From assembly GCA_041738345.1 (NCBI GenBank), contig JBGSPX010000006.1:20482-84481 (forward strand): DNA of 64,000 nucleotides, written 5' to 3'. Source of the DNA: Proteocatella sp041738345 (GTDB lineage Bacteria; Bacillota; Clostridia; Peptostreptococcales; Filifactoraceae). The translations under genes and the position numbers were made by a program. Shown here one piece after another: positions 46,296 through 55,104 of the stretch; the first letter of the stretch is position 1; every line of letters begins with the position of its first letter. The notes under the pieces were generated by a model. That model was not told the DNA's origin. It did not search any database and worked only from the letters and a program-made list of their open reading frames with translations.

Positions 46296-46901
46296 TTGGA
46301 ACAATTGATTAAGATTAGAAATGTTCCAATAGCTTATGAGCTAAAAGTGAATAATGCGAGATTGGAAAGGAAGTCCAGTACAGCAGAAATTAATGTTACA
46401 AGAACAGATGGTGGACTTAGGATAGAAAGCCAAAATATAAAGGTGAACATAGATACCTTTGAGGCTAGAAATTCAGTTTCTCCAACTACTAGGAGAAGTA
46501 TAGAACAAGCGGCTCAAAATGGCGAAAAAGCTTCTTATGAAGCTACTGCCAGATTTACTCAAGAGGGGACATTGCTTATGGATGCAAAGCTAGATGGAGA
46601 GGCACTGAACCAAATATTTAAAAATAGAAATGAACCTAAAACAGGGGAATTTGGACTAGGATTTAGCCCGTCAGAAAGACCAGAGATAAGCTGGTCAGAG
46701 CCAAATATATCCATACAATATGAAATGGATAAATTAAATTTCGAATTTAAGCTCCAAAATGGTGATTTTGAGTTTATTCCGGGTAATATAGAAATAACAG
46801 TTACTCAGTATCCAGACGTAATAATAGAGTATATAGGTAAGCCTATATATGTACCGCCAAGTGCAGATCCTGATTATGAGGAATTTTCTGCTAAAGCATA
46901 A
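46296..46901 (+). CDS. DUF6470-like protein of flagellar loci
   Basis: A 201-residue protein of unknown function. VKVNIDTFEARNSV-like and LKVNNARLERKSS segments and the position between flgL and fliW match the DUF6470 family of Firmicute flagellar clusters. There is no signal peptide or membrane segment. TTG 46296 is chosen because GGGAGG (46282-46287) is eight bases upstream; an earlier GTG overlaps that site. Confidence 0.7.
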   Translation: MEQLIKIRNVPIAYELKVNNARLERKSSTAEINVTRTDGGLRIESQNIKVNIDTFEARNSVSPTTRRSIEQAAQNGEKASYEATARFTQEGTLLMDAKLDGEALNQIFKNRNEPKTGEFGLGFSPSERPEISWSEPNISIQYEMDKLNFEFKLQNGDFEFIPGNIEITVTQYPDVIIEYIGKPIYVPPSADPDYEEFSAKA

Positions 46902-46911
46902 AGGAGAAATT

Positions 46912-47358
46912 ATGGAAATAGCTACAAAATATTTTGACGATTTGAGCGTTTCAGAAGAAGATATAATATTTTTTGAAGATGGAATCTTTGGATTTGAGTA
47001 CAATCAAAAATATGTAATCATAGAATTTGAAGATGGCAGTGATAATCTGCTATGCCTTCAAAGTATTTCTGACAGTGAATTAGCATTTGTACTTATGAAT
47101 CCATTTAATTTAAACCCAGATTACAAACCTCAGCTTTCAGATGATGATGTAGTGGATTTAAAAATTGACGAAAATACTGAGGGTGTACTATATTATGTAA
47201 TATGTGTAGTAAAAGAAACCATTGCAGATAGTACCGTTAATATGAAATGTCCTATAGTTATAAATCCCAATAATAAAAGGGCTAAGCAGATAATACTAGA
47301 TAATGATGAATATACCTTCAAACATGAACTTAAGCAGTTCACGGAAGGAGAAGGCTAA
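46912..47358 (+). CDS. fliW: Flagellar assembly factor FliW, first copy
   Basis: A 148-residue FliW. FVLMNPFNLNPDY and ENTEGVLYYVICVV are the family's conserved stretches. FliW binds flagellin when it accumulates and otherwise sequesters CsrA, freeing flagellin mRNA. ATG 46912 follows AAAGGAG. It precedes csrA by one base, and a close paralogue follows csrA. By hand alignment without gaps the two copies share about 57% identity. Confidence 0.92.
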   Translation: MEIATKYFDDLSVSEEDIIFFEDGIFGFEYNQKYVIIEFEDGSDNLLCLQSISDSELAFVLMNPFNLNPDYKPQLSDDDVVDLKIDENTEGVLYYVICVVKETIADSTVNMKCPIVINPNNKRAKQIILDNDEYTFKHELKQFTEGEG

Positions 47359-47359
47359 G

Positions 47360-47599
47360 ATGCTTATATTAAACCGAAAAAAAGGGGAATCATTAGTAAT
47401 AAATGAAAATATAAAAGTAACAATTGTTGATGTAAGTGGGGAAAAAGTAAAAATTGCAGTAGAGGCACCAAAAGAAATTCCAATATTGAGGACAGAATTA
47501 GTTATGGCAGCAGAAGTCAATAAAGAATCAGCTGAAACTAATGGGCTTTCAGCAAATGATATTAAAAGCGTATTTGGAATTTCTAAAAATAAAAAATAA
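47360..47599 (+). CDS. csrA: Carbon storage regulator / translational repressor CsrA
   Basis: A 79-residue CsrA with MLILNRKKGESLVINENIKV at its start and VKIAVEAPKEIPILR. It binds GGA motifs in mRNA leaders; the flagellin leader at 55063-55098 has a fitting site. The C-terminus is longer than the 61-residue enteric CsrA, as in Bacillus, where the extension contacts FliW. ATG 47360 lies after GGAGAAGG. It sits between two fliW copies. Confidence 0.95.
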   Translation: MLILNRKKGESLVINENIKVTIVDVSGEKVKIAVEAPKEIPILRTELVMAAEVNKESAETNGLSANDIKSVFGISKNKK

Positions 47600-47641
47600 A
47601 AGTTCAGTATTTTAGGGTATCTATTGGAAAGGAGATTTATT

Positions 47642-48088
47642 ATGGAAATATCAACAAAATATTTCAATGAAGTATCAATTGCAAAGGACTCAATATTAAC
47701 CTTTGAAAAAGGAATTCCAGGCTTTGAGGATTTTAAAAGATACGTACTGATAAACTTCGAATTAGGTAGCGACGATTTGATGTGTATGCAAAGTTTAGAT
47801 GAAAAAGAATTGGCATTTGTATTAGTGAATCCATTTAACCTAAAAGTGGATTATTCACCATCACTTACAGAAGAAGATGTAGAAGATTTAGGAATAGATG
47901 ATTCTACAGAAGGTGTATTTTGTTACGTAATATGCGCAATGAAGGACAATATAAACGAAAACACAGTAAATCTAAAAAGTCCGATAGTGGTAAATCCGGA
48001 TACTATGAAAGCAAAACAAATAATTTTAGACAGCAAAGAATATACTGTAAAACATGAATTTAAACAATTTATAAAAGAGGCAGTATAA
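47642..48088 (+). CDS. fliW: Flagellar assembly factor FliW, second copy
   Basis: A 148-residue FliW of the same length as the copy upstream of csrA. FVLVNPFNLKVDY and DSTEGVFCYVICAM mark the shared core, with changes mainly in the N-terminal third and the last five residues. Both copies look intact. ATG 47642 follows AAAGGAG. Whether one copy binds CsrA and the other flagellin or FliS cannot be read from sequence. Confidence 0.92.
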   Translation: MEISTKYFNEVSIAKDSILTFEKGIPGFEDFKRYVLINFELGSDDLMCMQSLDEKELAFVLVNPFNLKVDYSPSLTEEDVEDLGIDDSTEGVFCYVICAMKDNINENTVNLKSPIVVNPDTMKAKQIILDSKEYTVKHEFKQFIKEAV

Positions 48089-48132
48089 GGTTTGCTATTC
48101 AAATTTATTCAATGAGAATAAGGAGACCCAGT

Positions 48133-49701
48133 ATGGATATCAAGAAAATGACAATTAAAAAATTGATGAACTCAATTTTTACTGTACTCATTGCCGTAAG
48201 TGTAATAACTACTCTAGTTATGTTCAAATTTCTAGTATGGACCAAAAATGCAACTGATGCAGGGACAAATGTAAAACTCATAGCTATAATGGTTATAAAT
48301 CTTATAGTAATAGTGGTGTTTGCAATTTTAAGTTCATATGCAATAAAAAAGAGAGTACTTTTACCTCTTGAAGAACTAGAAAAAGATATGAAGGCAATTT
48401 CAAGTGGTAAATTGAGTACAAAAATAAACTATCAGTCAGAAGATGAACTTGGTGATTTTGCAGACAACTTAAGAGTGTTTGTAGGCATAATAAATGAATA
48501 TATTCATGGAATCCAAAGACTGGCTTCTCAAATGGCAGACGGCGACTTTGAGATAGAGTTTGAAAGTGATAGTGTAGGAGATTTTAAAGCTATAGATACT
48601 GCACTTGAAAAATTGGCAGTAAGCCTTAGTCAAACAATACACCAGATAAACGATTCATTCTCTCAAGTATCATCAGGTGCAGAACAAGTAGCTTCTGGAG
48701 CACAAATGCTTTCACAAGGGGCTACGGAACAGGCAAGTTCAATAGAACAGCTTTCATCAGCAATAATAGAGATTTCAGACCAAGTAAATCACAATGCTCA
48801 AAGTGCAAATTCAGTAAATCAAAAAGTAGCTAATCTAGGTTCAGAAATTCAAAAGAGTAACTCTCAAATGGAAGAGATGCTTGGAGCTATGAGTGAAATA
48901 AACCAAACGTCAGGTGAAATTGGAAAAATTATAAAGACAATAGAAGATATAGCATTCCAAACAAATATCTTGGCATTAAATGCGGCAGTTGAAGCAGCGA
49001 GAGCAGGAGCGGCAGGTAAAGGGTTTGCAGTAGTTGCAGATGAGGTTAGGAACCTTGCAAACAAGAGTGCCGAAGCGGCGAAAAATACAACTGCACTTAT
49101 AGAAAGTTCTATAAAAGCTGTTGAAAATGGTACTAAGATAGCTAACGATACCGCAGAGGTATTAGAGAGCATAGAAAGTGGTTCTAGAGAAATAGTAGAA
49201 AATGTAGATGATATATCTCAAAAATCTCAAGAACAAGCAGAGTCTATAAAACAAGTAACTGAAGGTATAGAGCAGATTTCATCAGTAGTTCAGATGAATT
49301 CAGCAACCTCAGAAGAATCAGCAGCTGCGAGTCAAGAACTTTCTAGTCAAGCCAATGTTATGAAATCAATACTTGAAAGATTCAAGTACCAAAAAAGCTT
49401 AAATGGAGTTAAAACAAATATAAAATCAAAATCGAAAGTTCAAGCTCAAGCGGAAGATAAGCCAAAACCTCAAGCTAAAAAAACTTTTGAAAAGCCAGCT
49501 GAAGAATCAAAAAAAGCTAAAAAAGAAGTTAAACGAGAAATTAGACCAGAAACTAGGAGAGAGGTTAAAAGAGAAGTAAAAAAAGAAGAACCTCAAGTAG
49601 AAGTTAAGGAAGAAGTTAAGGTATCTTCGGAAGTGGGTTCACCAGCTCCAAGAAAGCCATTAGCAAGACCAAGTACATCGTTTAACTCAGATAAATATTA
49701 A
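48133..49701 (+). CDS. Methyl-accepting chemotaxis protein without large sensor
   Basis: A 522-residue receptor with two membrane helices (residues ~10-33 and ~47-68) and almost no loop between them, then HAMP (~70-125), and the signalling hairpin with EDIAFQTNILALNAAVEA and FAVVADEVRNLANKSAEAA. The C-terminus (~430-522) is a Lys/Glu/Pro-rich tail with KREVKKE-type repeats ending RPSTSFNSDKY. It may sense membrane state or an internal signal, or work with other receptors. ATG 48133 follows AAGGAG. Confidence 0.9.
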   Translation: MDIKKMTIKKLMNSIFTVLIAVSVITTLVMFKFLVWTKNATDAGTNVKLIAIMVINLIVIVVFAILSSYAIKKRVLLPLEELEKDMKAISSGKLSTKINYQSEDELGDFADNLRVFVGIINEYIHGIQRLASQMADGDFEIEFESDSVGDFKAIDTALEKLAVSLSQTIHQINDSFSQVSSGAEQVASGAQMLSQGATEQASSIEQLSSAIIEISDQVNHNAQSANSVNQKVANLGSEIQKSNSQMEEMLGAMSEINQTSGEIGKIIKTIEDIAFQTNILALNAAVEAARAGAAGKGFAVVADEVRNLANKSAEAAKNTTALIESSIKAVENGTKIANDTAEVLESIESGSREIVENVDDISQKSQEQAESIKQVTEGIEQISSVVQMNSATSEESAAASQELSSQANVMKSILERFKYQKSLNGVKTNIKSKSKVQAQAEDKPKPQAKKTFEKPAEESKKAKKEVKREIRPETRREVKREVKKEEPQVEVKEEVKVSSEVGSPAPRKPLARPSTSFNSDKY

Positions 49702-49726
49702 GTTTAAAAACAAAAAATTACAATAA

Positions 49727-49787
49727 AAAAAACTGTTGCCCTAAAAGTAGGTTTGTAGTGACCTCAATAAGTTAGCAACAGTTTTTT
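49727..49787 (+). terminator. Terminator between the second receptor and the FliT-like gene
   Basis: AAAAAACTGTTGC (49727-49739) pairs with GCAACAGTTTTTT (49775-49787), a 13-base-pair stem that can act on both strands of this convergent junction. Confidence 0.88.
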
Positions 49788-49806
49788 ATTATCTTAAATT
49801 TTTTTA

Positions 49807-50217
49807 TTAGGCATTTTCCATAGCTAAAAGTTTATTTCTAGCAGCAATTTGAATTCCTATGATATTGTCCAATTCTATAATTTTTGCAATCAAAGACTTG
49901 GTCATAAGATAAATTTCTCTTATTTTAGATTCTTCGAAAGAAACAGCAGAACTTATTTCAGAATCAGAGATCTGACAAATCACTCTGAGTCTATTTTCTT
50001 CCGAGAGAGAGTCTATAAAATTATGAATAGTTGAATCATAATTATCAGCTTCATTCATTAAGTTAGCTCTCAAATCTAGCAGCATATTAACGGTATCAAA
50101 ATCATCTTGCGATAAAGATTCTCGAATATCATTTGTATAATTTAAAATTTGCTCAACCGCATTATATTTTTTTTTCAATAACACCATAATACCCTGAATG
50201 GATTGTTTATCATTCAT
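49807..50217 (-). CDS. FliT/FlgN-like flagellar chaperone candidate
   Basis: A 136-residue, mostly helical protein encoded 12 bases downstream of fliD. Its size, helical make-up and place fit FliT, the export chaperone of the cap protein FliD, but clear FliT residues cannot be shown. It could also be another small chaperone of the FlgN type. ATG 50217 follows GGAG within the fliD-proximal gap. Confidence 0.55.
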   Translation of the reverse strand: MNDKQSIQGIMVLLKKKYNAVEQILNYTNDIRESLSQDDFDTVNMLLDLRANLMNEADNYDSTIHNFIDSLSEENRLRVICQISDSEISSAVSFEESKIREIYLMTKSLIAKIIELDNIIGIQIAARNKLLAMENA

Positions 50218-50229
50218 GATGAGTTCTCC

Positions 50230-52551
50230 TTATTGTTGAGAAAGCCATCCGCTTTGAGCATTAAGCTTAGCGTAAACAGTTTCTAAATTAGAAAATTGTT
50301 TTTGATATCGTTTTTCTTCAGTTGCAAGCATACGATTTAAATTAGTTATCATTTTATCAATATTATTCATGCTATCAAGTAATTTATTTTTTGTTATAGA
50401 AAGTGGAGCAGCGATATTTCCTGCTTTTTCTATAAGAATACCTTTTGAAGCGCCTTCGGTTTTAGCGTACTTATCAGTTATAAATTTCAATCGAGACATA
50501 AGTCCGCCAGTTGTGTTGTCTTTTATTGCTTCACCATCGACCAAAATATCATTACCAGACGTATCTTTTTTATTTTCAAGTGGAGCAGTAAATATATTTT
50601 TTACATTTTCAGGGTCTGAAGCAATAGCTTTTTTTAGTTTATCTTCATCTATTATTATCTTACCATTTTCTTTCCAATCATTAGAGGTATTTATACCTAT
50701 AGAGTTAAGTGCAGCTACACTTTCTTTACTAGAGAAAAATACAAAACGTAAATCGCCACTAAGTGAAGAGATATCATTATCTCCAAACAACATACCTGTT
50801 TTAGCTTTTTCTTCCCAAGCTTTTATTTCAGATTCGGACATATCTTTTTTCTGCTCATCAGTAAGTGGTGGATAATTACGATTTGGTCTTGTTGAATATT
50901 CTTTATTTACTACACTGATAATATCATTATAGTCCTTTACCATATCTTTAATAGTAGAAACAACTTTTTCTGTATCTGTTTTAGCACTAAGTTTAACATC
51001 TCCAGATAATTCAGCAAAAGACTCGTTTACATTTATACTAAGACCATCAATATTAAAAGTATCATTGTTACTAGTAAGCTCGATAGCTGCGCCGTCGCCA
51101 TATTTTACCTTGATTTGAGCTTTGGTTGGAGCAGCAACGCTTAAAGTGTCTCCAGGATTAGCTTTGAAAACTTGGTCAGCAACATTTCCGCTTATAGTAA
51201 CTGCAGCTGAAGACGTAGATTTAAACTCAAATCGGTCTAAACTTTCAATATAAGATACACTTACGCCAGTAGTTGTAGATGCTCCATTTATTTTATCAAG
51301 AAGGTCTTGAGTGTTAGATACTCCACTTAAATCGATAGAGGTTGCACCTATCATTAACGAAGGAAGTGCGGGAAGTGTAATGTTAGCTTTTAAATCAATA
51401 CGGTTAGAATCACCAGCTTTAAGTCCTAAAACTCCTTGTGCACTAGGATCTATTTGAGCTATTTTAAATACAGCACCGGTATTTGATGTTGTAAATTTTA
51501 GAGCATCGCCATTAAACTCAGCTTTTACAGCATCCTTTCCAAACGCAGAATCAAGCTTAGTTTGAAAAAGTGCGGCAAATTTTGATTTGTCATAAACATA
51601 ACTGTCGTCAGGCTGTTTAGTACGAATTGTTTCAAGTTCTTCTTTTGTAAAAGAAATATTTTTATTTGTAGAATTAAAAGAAAGAATGATAGGTTTGTTT
51701 GTAAGGGCAGTTACAAAATCTACAGATTCAGTAAAGGCACCAGTATCAAGATTTCCAGAAACTCCAGTTTCATTAGATATAGTAAGTTTGCTATCACTAA
51801 ACTGAGTAGTTTCAAAACCAAAAGCGGTTTTTAACTTGCTACTAAATTCAGTAACTGAAAACTCTTGTCCTGAAGTAACGGTAGACATATTAAGCTTAGT
51901 TCCATCTGCAGAGAATTTGACAACACTACTTAACTTATCGGTACTACCAGTTATAGTTGCTTCTGAAAGTTTTTTATTCATATCGGCAGCAAATTCAGCA
52001 TTGTCAGCATATTTAGTGCCATCAAAGGTAAGATTATAGTTAGCACCGTTGTAATTTATAGTTATGCTTTCGCCACCAATAGTACTTGTAGTAGAACTGT
52101 TAAAATTTATATTACTACCGTCAAGTATTTTGTCAGAAGCATCTTTGGTTGAAATTGCACCACCAGATGATGCTTTTGTAGCAGAGACAATGCTTATACT
52201 GTCAGTCATATTAGAGGTTCCAGAAACGGTTACCTTACTACTGTTAGTACCGCTTGCAGAAACCTCGCTTTTAGTAAAAAAACTATTACTTGCAAGATTT
52301 GTACTAGAGGCAAATGAAGTATACTTTTTAGAAAACTCAATAAGCTTATTACTTATAGCTCGATGAGATTCTGTTTGCCAACTCAAAAGCTGCTTATTTT
52401 GTTTTTGTTTTGCAATTTTAAGTCTTGTTGCAGAAGTCATGCCTTTTATAAGTTCTGCAGTATCAAGACCAGAGGCCAAACCGCCAATAGCTTTTGATGA
52501 AGAACTAGATGAAGATGAGTTATTACCCATAAGACTGTTTATTGAATACAT
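50230..52551 (-). CDS. fliD: Flagellar cap protein FliD (hook-associated protein 2)
   Basis: A 773-residue filament cap protein. The N-terminal coil has AIGGLASGLDTAELIKGMT, the FliD start motif, preceded by a run of eight serines; the C-terminal coil has LNRMLATEEKRYQKQFSNLE and ends LNAQSGWLSQQ. The middle is larger than in Bacillus FliD. ATG 52551 follows GGGGAGTG; an ATG 15 bases earlier overlaps that site. Confidence 0.92.
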   Translation of the reverse strand: MYSINSLMGNNSSSSSSSSKAIGGLASGLDTAELIKGMTSATRLKIAKQKQNKQLLSWQTESHRAISNKLIEFSKKYTSFASSTNLASNSFFTKSEVSASGTNSSKVTVSGTSNMTDSISIVSATKASSGGAISTKDASDKILDGSNINFNSSTTSTIGGESITINYNGANYNLTFDGTKYADNAEFAADMNKKLSEATITGSTDKLSSVVKFSADGTKLNMSTVTSGQEFSVTEFSSKLKTAFGFETTQFSDSKLTISNETGVSGNLDTGAFTESVDFVTALTNKPIILSFNSTNKNISFTKEELETIRTKQPDDSYVYDKSKFAALFQTKLDSAFGKDAVKAEFNGDALKFTTSNTGAVFKIAQIDPSAQGVLGLKAGDSNRIDLKANITLPALPSLMIGATSIDLSGVSNTQDLLDKINGASTTTGVSVSYIESLDRFEFKSTSSAAVTISGNVADQVFKANPGDTLSVAAPTKAQIKVKYGDGAAIELTSNNDTFNIDGLSINVNESFAELSGDVKLSAKTDTEKVVSTIKDMVKDYNDIISVVNKEYSTRPNRNYPPLTDEQKKDMSESEIKAWEEKAKTGMLFGDNDISSLSGDLRFVFFSSKESVAALNSIGINTSNDWKENGKIIIDEDKLKKAIASDPENVKNIFTAPLENKKDTSGNDILVDGEAIKDNTTGGLMSRLKFITDKYAKTEGASKGILIEKAGNIAAPLSITKNKLLDSMNNIDKMITNLNRMLATEEKRYQKQFSNLETVYAKLNAQSGWLSQQ

Positions 52552-52647
52552 AAAATCACTCCCCATAATTAAAATTTTTTATAAAATAAGAAATCACAAA
52601 TTTACATAAAATAAGATAAAGTTAAAGCATTAAAACTTATATATAGT

Positions 52648-52674
52648 AATATCGACTCAAATATATATTTGATA
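52648..52674 (-). promoter_or_regulatory. SigD-like promoter for fliD
   Basis: Read on the minus strand: TATC (52674-52671), 15 bases, then TCGATATT (52655-52648). This fits the spacing seen ahead of flagellin and cheA, with one or two mismatches per box. The remainder of the 52552-52755 gap is AT-rich with no gene; a GACGATAT at 52700-52707 may be part of a promoter for the glycosyltransferase but lacks a good partner box. Confidence 0.45.
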
Positions 52675-52755
52675 ATGTATTATTTTTAATTCGTTCAATG
52701 ACGATATTCTAGTATGAAACTATGAGAAATAAGACTAATTAGTGGAGGAAATAAA

Positions 52756-54945
52756 TTGTATACAGCAGGAATTACCACAAATGGAAAAAGTGAAAAACTG
52801 GTAAAAGAAAAACTTTTAACAGTTGGAATAATAACAAAAAATGAATGTGAAAAATTGGAGAGATGTTTAAAGTCCTTAATGCCATTAAAAGATGCTATAA
52901 ATTGTGAAATAATAGTAACTGATACGGGGTCTACAGATGGCACTATAGAAATGGCAGAAAAATATGCAGATAAAATAATTAATTTCGAGTGGTGTGATGA
53001 CTTTGCAGCTGCAAGAAATTCAGGGATAGATGCAGCACAAGGGCTATGGTTTATGTGGGTGGATAGCGATGAGTGGTTTGAAAACGTTGATAAAATTATA
53101 ACGTTTTTTAAAAGTGAGGAATATAAAAAATATATTTCTGCAACACTTACATTTATAGATTACAGAGATATAAAAAAGAAGAATTACTCTGAATTAACAG
53201 TCTTTAGAATGACTGTGATGCATAGTGGAGTAAAATTTATTGGAGAAATTCATGAATCGGTAAATATTACAACACCTACAAAAAAAATTGATACAAAATT
53301 GTATCATGATGGATATGTTTTTGAAAGTGAAAAAGAGAAGATATCAAAACATCAGCGAAATTTAGATGCATTGATGACTGTATATGAAAAGAATCCAAAT
53401 AGATTAGGGACTATAAGTTATATAGTAGACCAATATAATTTTATAGGAGATTTTGAAAAAGTAGACGAATATTGTCAAAAAGGAATCGCTATATCAAAAG
53501 AATTGGAAGATAAAACCAGCAAATCCCATCATTTAAATTTTTTGATTATGCAAGCAACAAATTTTTTAAATACAGCTAGAAATGCAAAAGCAGTAGAACT
53601 TCTAGAAAACTTAAAAGATGAGGATGACGAAAATTCATATAGATTTTTAGATATCTATGCCGTATTATCAAATGCATATTTTAATTTAGATATAAAAGAT
53701 AAAGCTTTTGAATATGCCAAAAAATTTATGGATTATTATATAAATCAAGATAAACTAAATCAAACAAATGCATGTATATTTATATTAATTTTTTCTCAAA
53801 CGAATGTAATAAACACTATGCTTTTCAGATGTATAAAATATTTTGTAAACCAGAAAATGTCGGAAGTTGAAATCTTTGATTATTTAGAACAAATTAAACT
53901 CAATATGATTAGCACTGATTCTGAAAATGGTATTTTAGATTATACTAAAAATATAATAAAAACCGCATTAGAACTCAGACAGTATGGTTTGATAATAAAG
54001 TTATACAAACATACAGAATCTGATAATCAAATGGAAATAGCATCATTTGAAAACATCCTTATTTTGGAATTGTTAAATTATAAAGAGTGTGTAGAAGATA
54101 TTATTAGAGAAATAGCAGATTTGGAAATTGAAAGCGAATTTAACCAATTTGCTAAAATTATTGAACAGCACCAACATCTTGATGATGAAGAATTTAATAA
54201 AGCTGATTTACAAAACTGGGTGGATAGTTATGAACATATAAAAAATAAATATATACAAACGGAGACTATTTATTTTGCAATCGAACATAATTTAGACTTA
54301 AGCTTAGTTATCGAAAAACTAGATGTCTACAATATAATCGAAATAGTTAAAAATCCAATTCTTGTTCATCAAGATTTCTTGGAAAAGCTAATAAACTATT
54401 ATTATGAAAATATTGATTTTGAATTTAATACCAAAAAGCTGTATTTCATAATAGCGCTTATGGAGTACTATACAGTAAATCGAGATAGTTCAGCTGAGGT
54501 ATTAATAGTGTATGATATATTTGAAACTGAACTTCCGAAATTGATAAATAGCATGTACAGTAAAGAAATACTTAAAGATATAAATATATGCCTACTTCCC
54601 AATTTATTTAGGTTTGGATATTATATTCAAAATGCAAATATTTACAAACAAAAAAATGATTATGTATCATATATAAAAACTTTAAAGACGGCACTAAGAG
54701 AATATCCAATAATGGAAATTCCTATAAAAAATGCTATAAAAGATATAGAAATATATTTAGAAGAAGCGGATAGTAGGACAAAAGAACTCGAGAATTTAGC
54801 AAAAAATATAAAACAGAAGATATATGAGTTTATAACTATGGGAAATAATGAAGAAGCGCTTTCTGTAATATGTCAGCTTCAGAGCATAATGCCTCATGAT
54901 AATGAACTAAAAGAATTGAAATCAAGATTAACATTAAAAAAATAA
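52756..54945 (+). CDS. Family 2 glycosyltransferase with TPR-like domain
   Basis: A 729-residue protein. Residues ~15-230 are a GT-A glycosyltransferase: TVGIITKNECEKLERCL, the TDTGSTDGT motif and the metal-binding DSD in MWVDSDEW (near 103-105). The rest is helical with TPR-like repeats (for example YRFLDIYAVLSNAYFNL). In Clostridia similar proteins beside flagellin attach the first sugar to flagellin Ser or Thr. It lies between fliD and the flagellin gene, supporting that role, but donor and acceptor are inferred. TTG 52756 follows GGAGG. Confidence 0.78.
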   Translation: MYTAGITTNGKSEKLVKEKLLTVGIITKNECEKLERCLKSLMPLKDAINCEIIVTDTGSTDGTIEMAEKYADKIINFEWCDDFAAARNSGIDAAQGLWFMWVDSDEWFENVDKIITFFKSEEYKKYISATLTFIDYRDIKKKNYSELTVFRMTVMHSGVKFIGEIHESVNITTPTKKIDTKLYHDGYVFESEKEKISKHQRNLDALMTVYEKNPNRLGTISYIVDQYNFIGDFEKVDEYCQKGIAISKELEDKTSKSHHLNFLIMQATNFLNTARNAKAVELLENLKDEDDENSYRFLDIYAVLSNAYFNLDIKDKAFEYAKKFMDYYINQDKLNQTNACIFILIFSQTNVINTMLFRCIKYFVNQKMSEVEIFDYLEQIKLNMISTDSENGILDYTKNIIKTALELRQYGLIIKLYKHTESDNQMEIASFENILILELLNYKECVEDIIREIADLEIESEFNQFAKIIEQHQHLDDEEFNKADLQNWVDSYEHIKNKYIQTETIYFAIEHNLDLSLVIEKLDVYNIIEIVKNPILVHQDFLEKLINYYYENIDFEFNTKKLYFIIALMEYYTVNRDSSAEVLIVYDIFETELPKLINSMYSKEILKDINICLLPNLFRFGYYIQNANIYKQKNDYVSYIKTLKTALREYPIMEIPIKNAIKDIEIYLEEADSRTKELENLAKNIKQKIYEFITMGNNEEALSVICQLQSIMPHDNELKELKSRLTLKK

Positions 54946-54976
54946 AAAAAATTTAAAAAACTTGTATAATTACTAT

Positions 54977-55003
54977 TAAGTTTTCTATATTTAGTCCGAT
55001 AGT
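54977..55003 (+). promoter_or_regulatory. SigD promoter for flagellin
   Basis: TAAG (54977-54980), exactly 15 bases, then CCGATAGT (54996-55003), close to the flagellar sigma consensus. The transcript would carry a leader of about 95 bases. Confidence 0.82.
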
Positions 55004-55062
55004 ACAAATAGAAGGTATAAATTAGCGCTAATAATACCAGTTAAAGAATATTTATGTAGCCA

Positions 55063-55082
55063 TTAAGACAAGGATGTCTTAA
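55063..55082 (+). promoter_or_regulatory. CsrA-binding hairpin in the flagellin leader
   Basis: An 8-base-pair stem (55063-55070 with 55075-55082) exposes AGGA (55071-55074) as the whole loop. This is the preferred CsrA site. It lies 18 bases before the Shine-Dalgarno AAGGAGG, which offers a second GGA. The two-site arrangement matches that of Bacillus hag, where CsrA blocks translation until FliW removes it. Confidence 0.78.
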
Positions 55083-55091
55083 AGGAAATTC

Positions 55092-55098
55092 AAGGAGG
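55092..55098 (+). promoter_or_regulatory. Flagellin Shine-Dalgarno and second CsrA site
   Basis: AAGGAGG lies six bases before the flagellin ATG. Its GGA is the expected second binding site for the CsrA dimer bound to the hairpin at 55063-55082. Confidence 0.65.
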
Positions 55099-55104
55099 AA
55101 AAAT

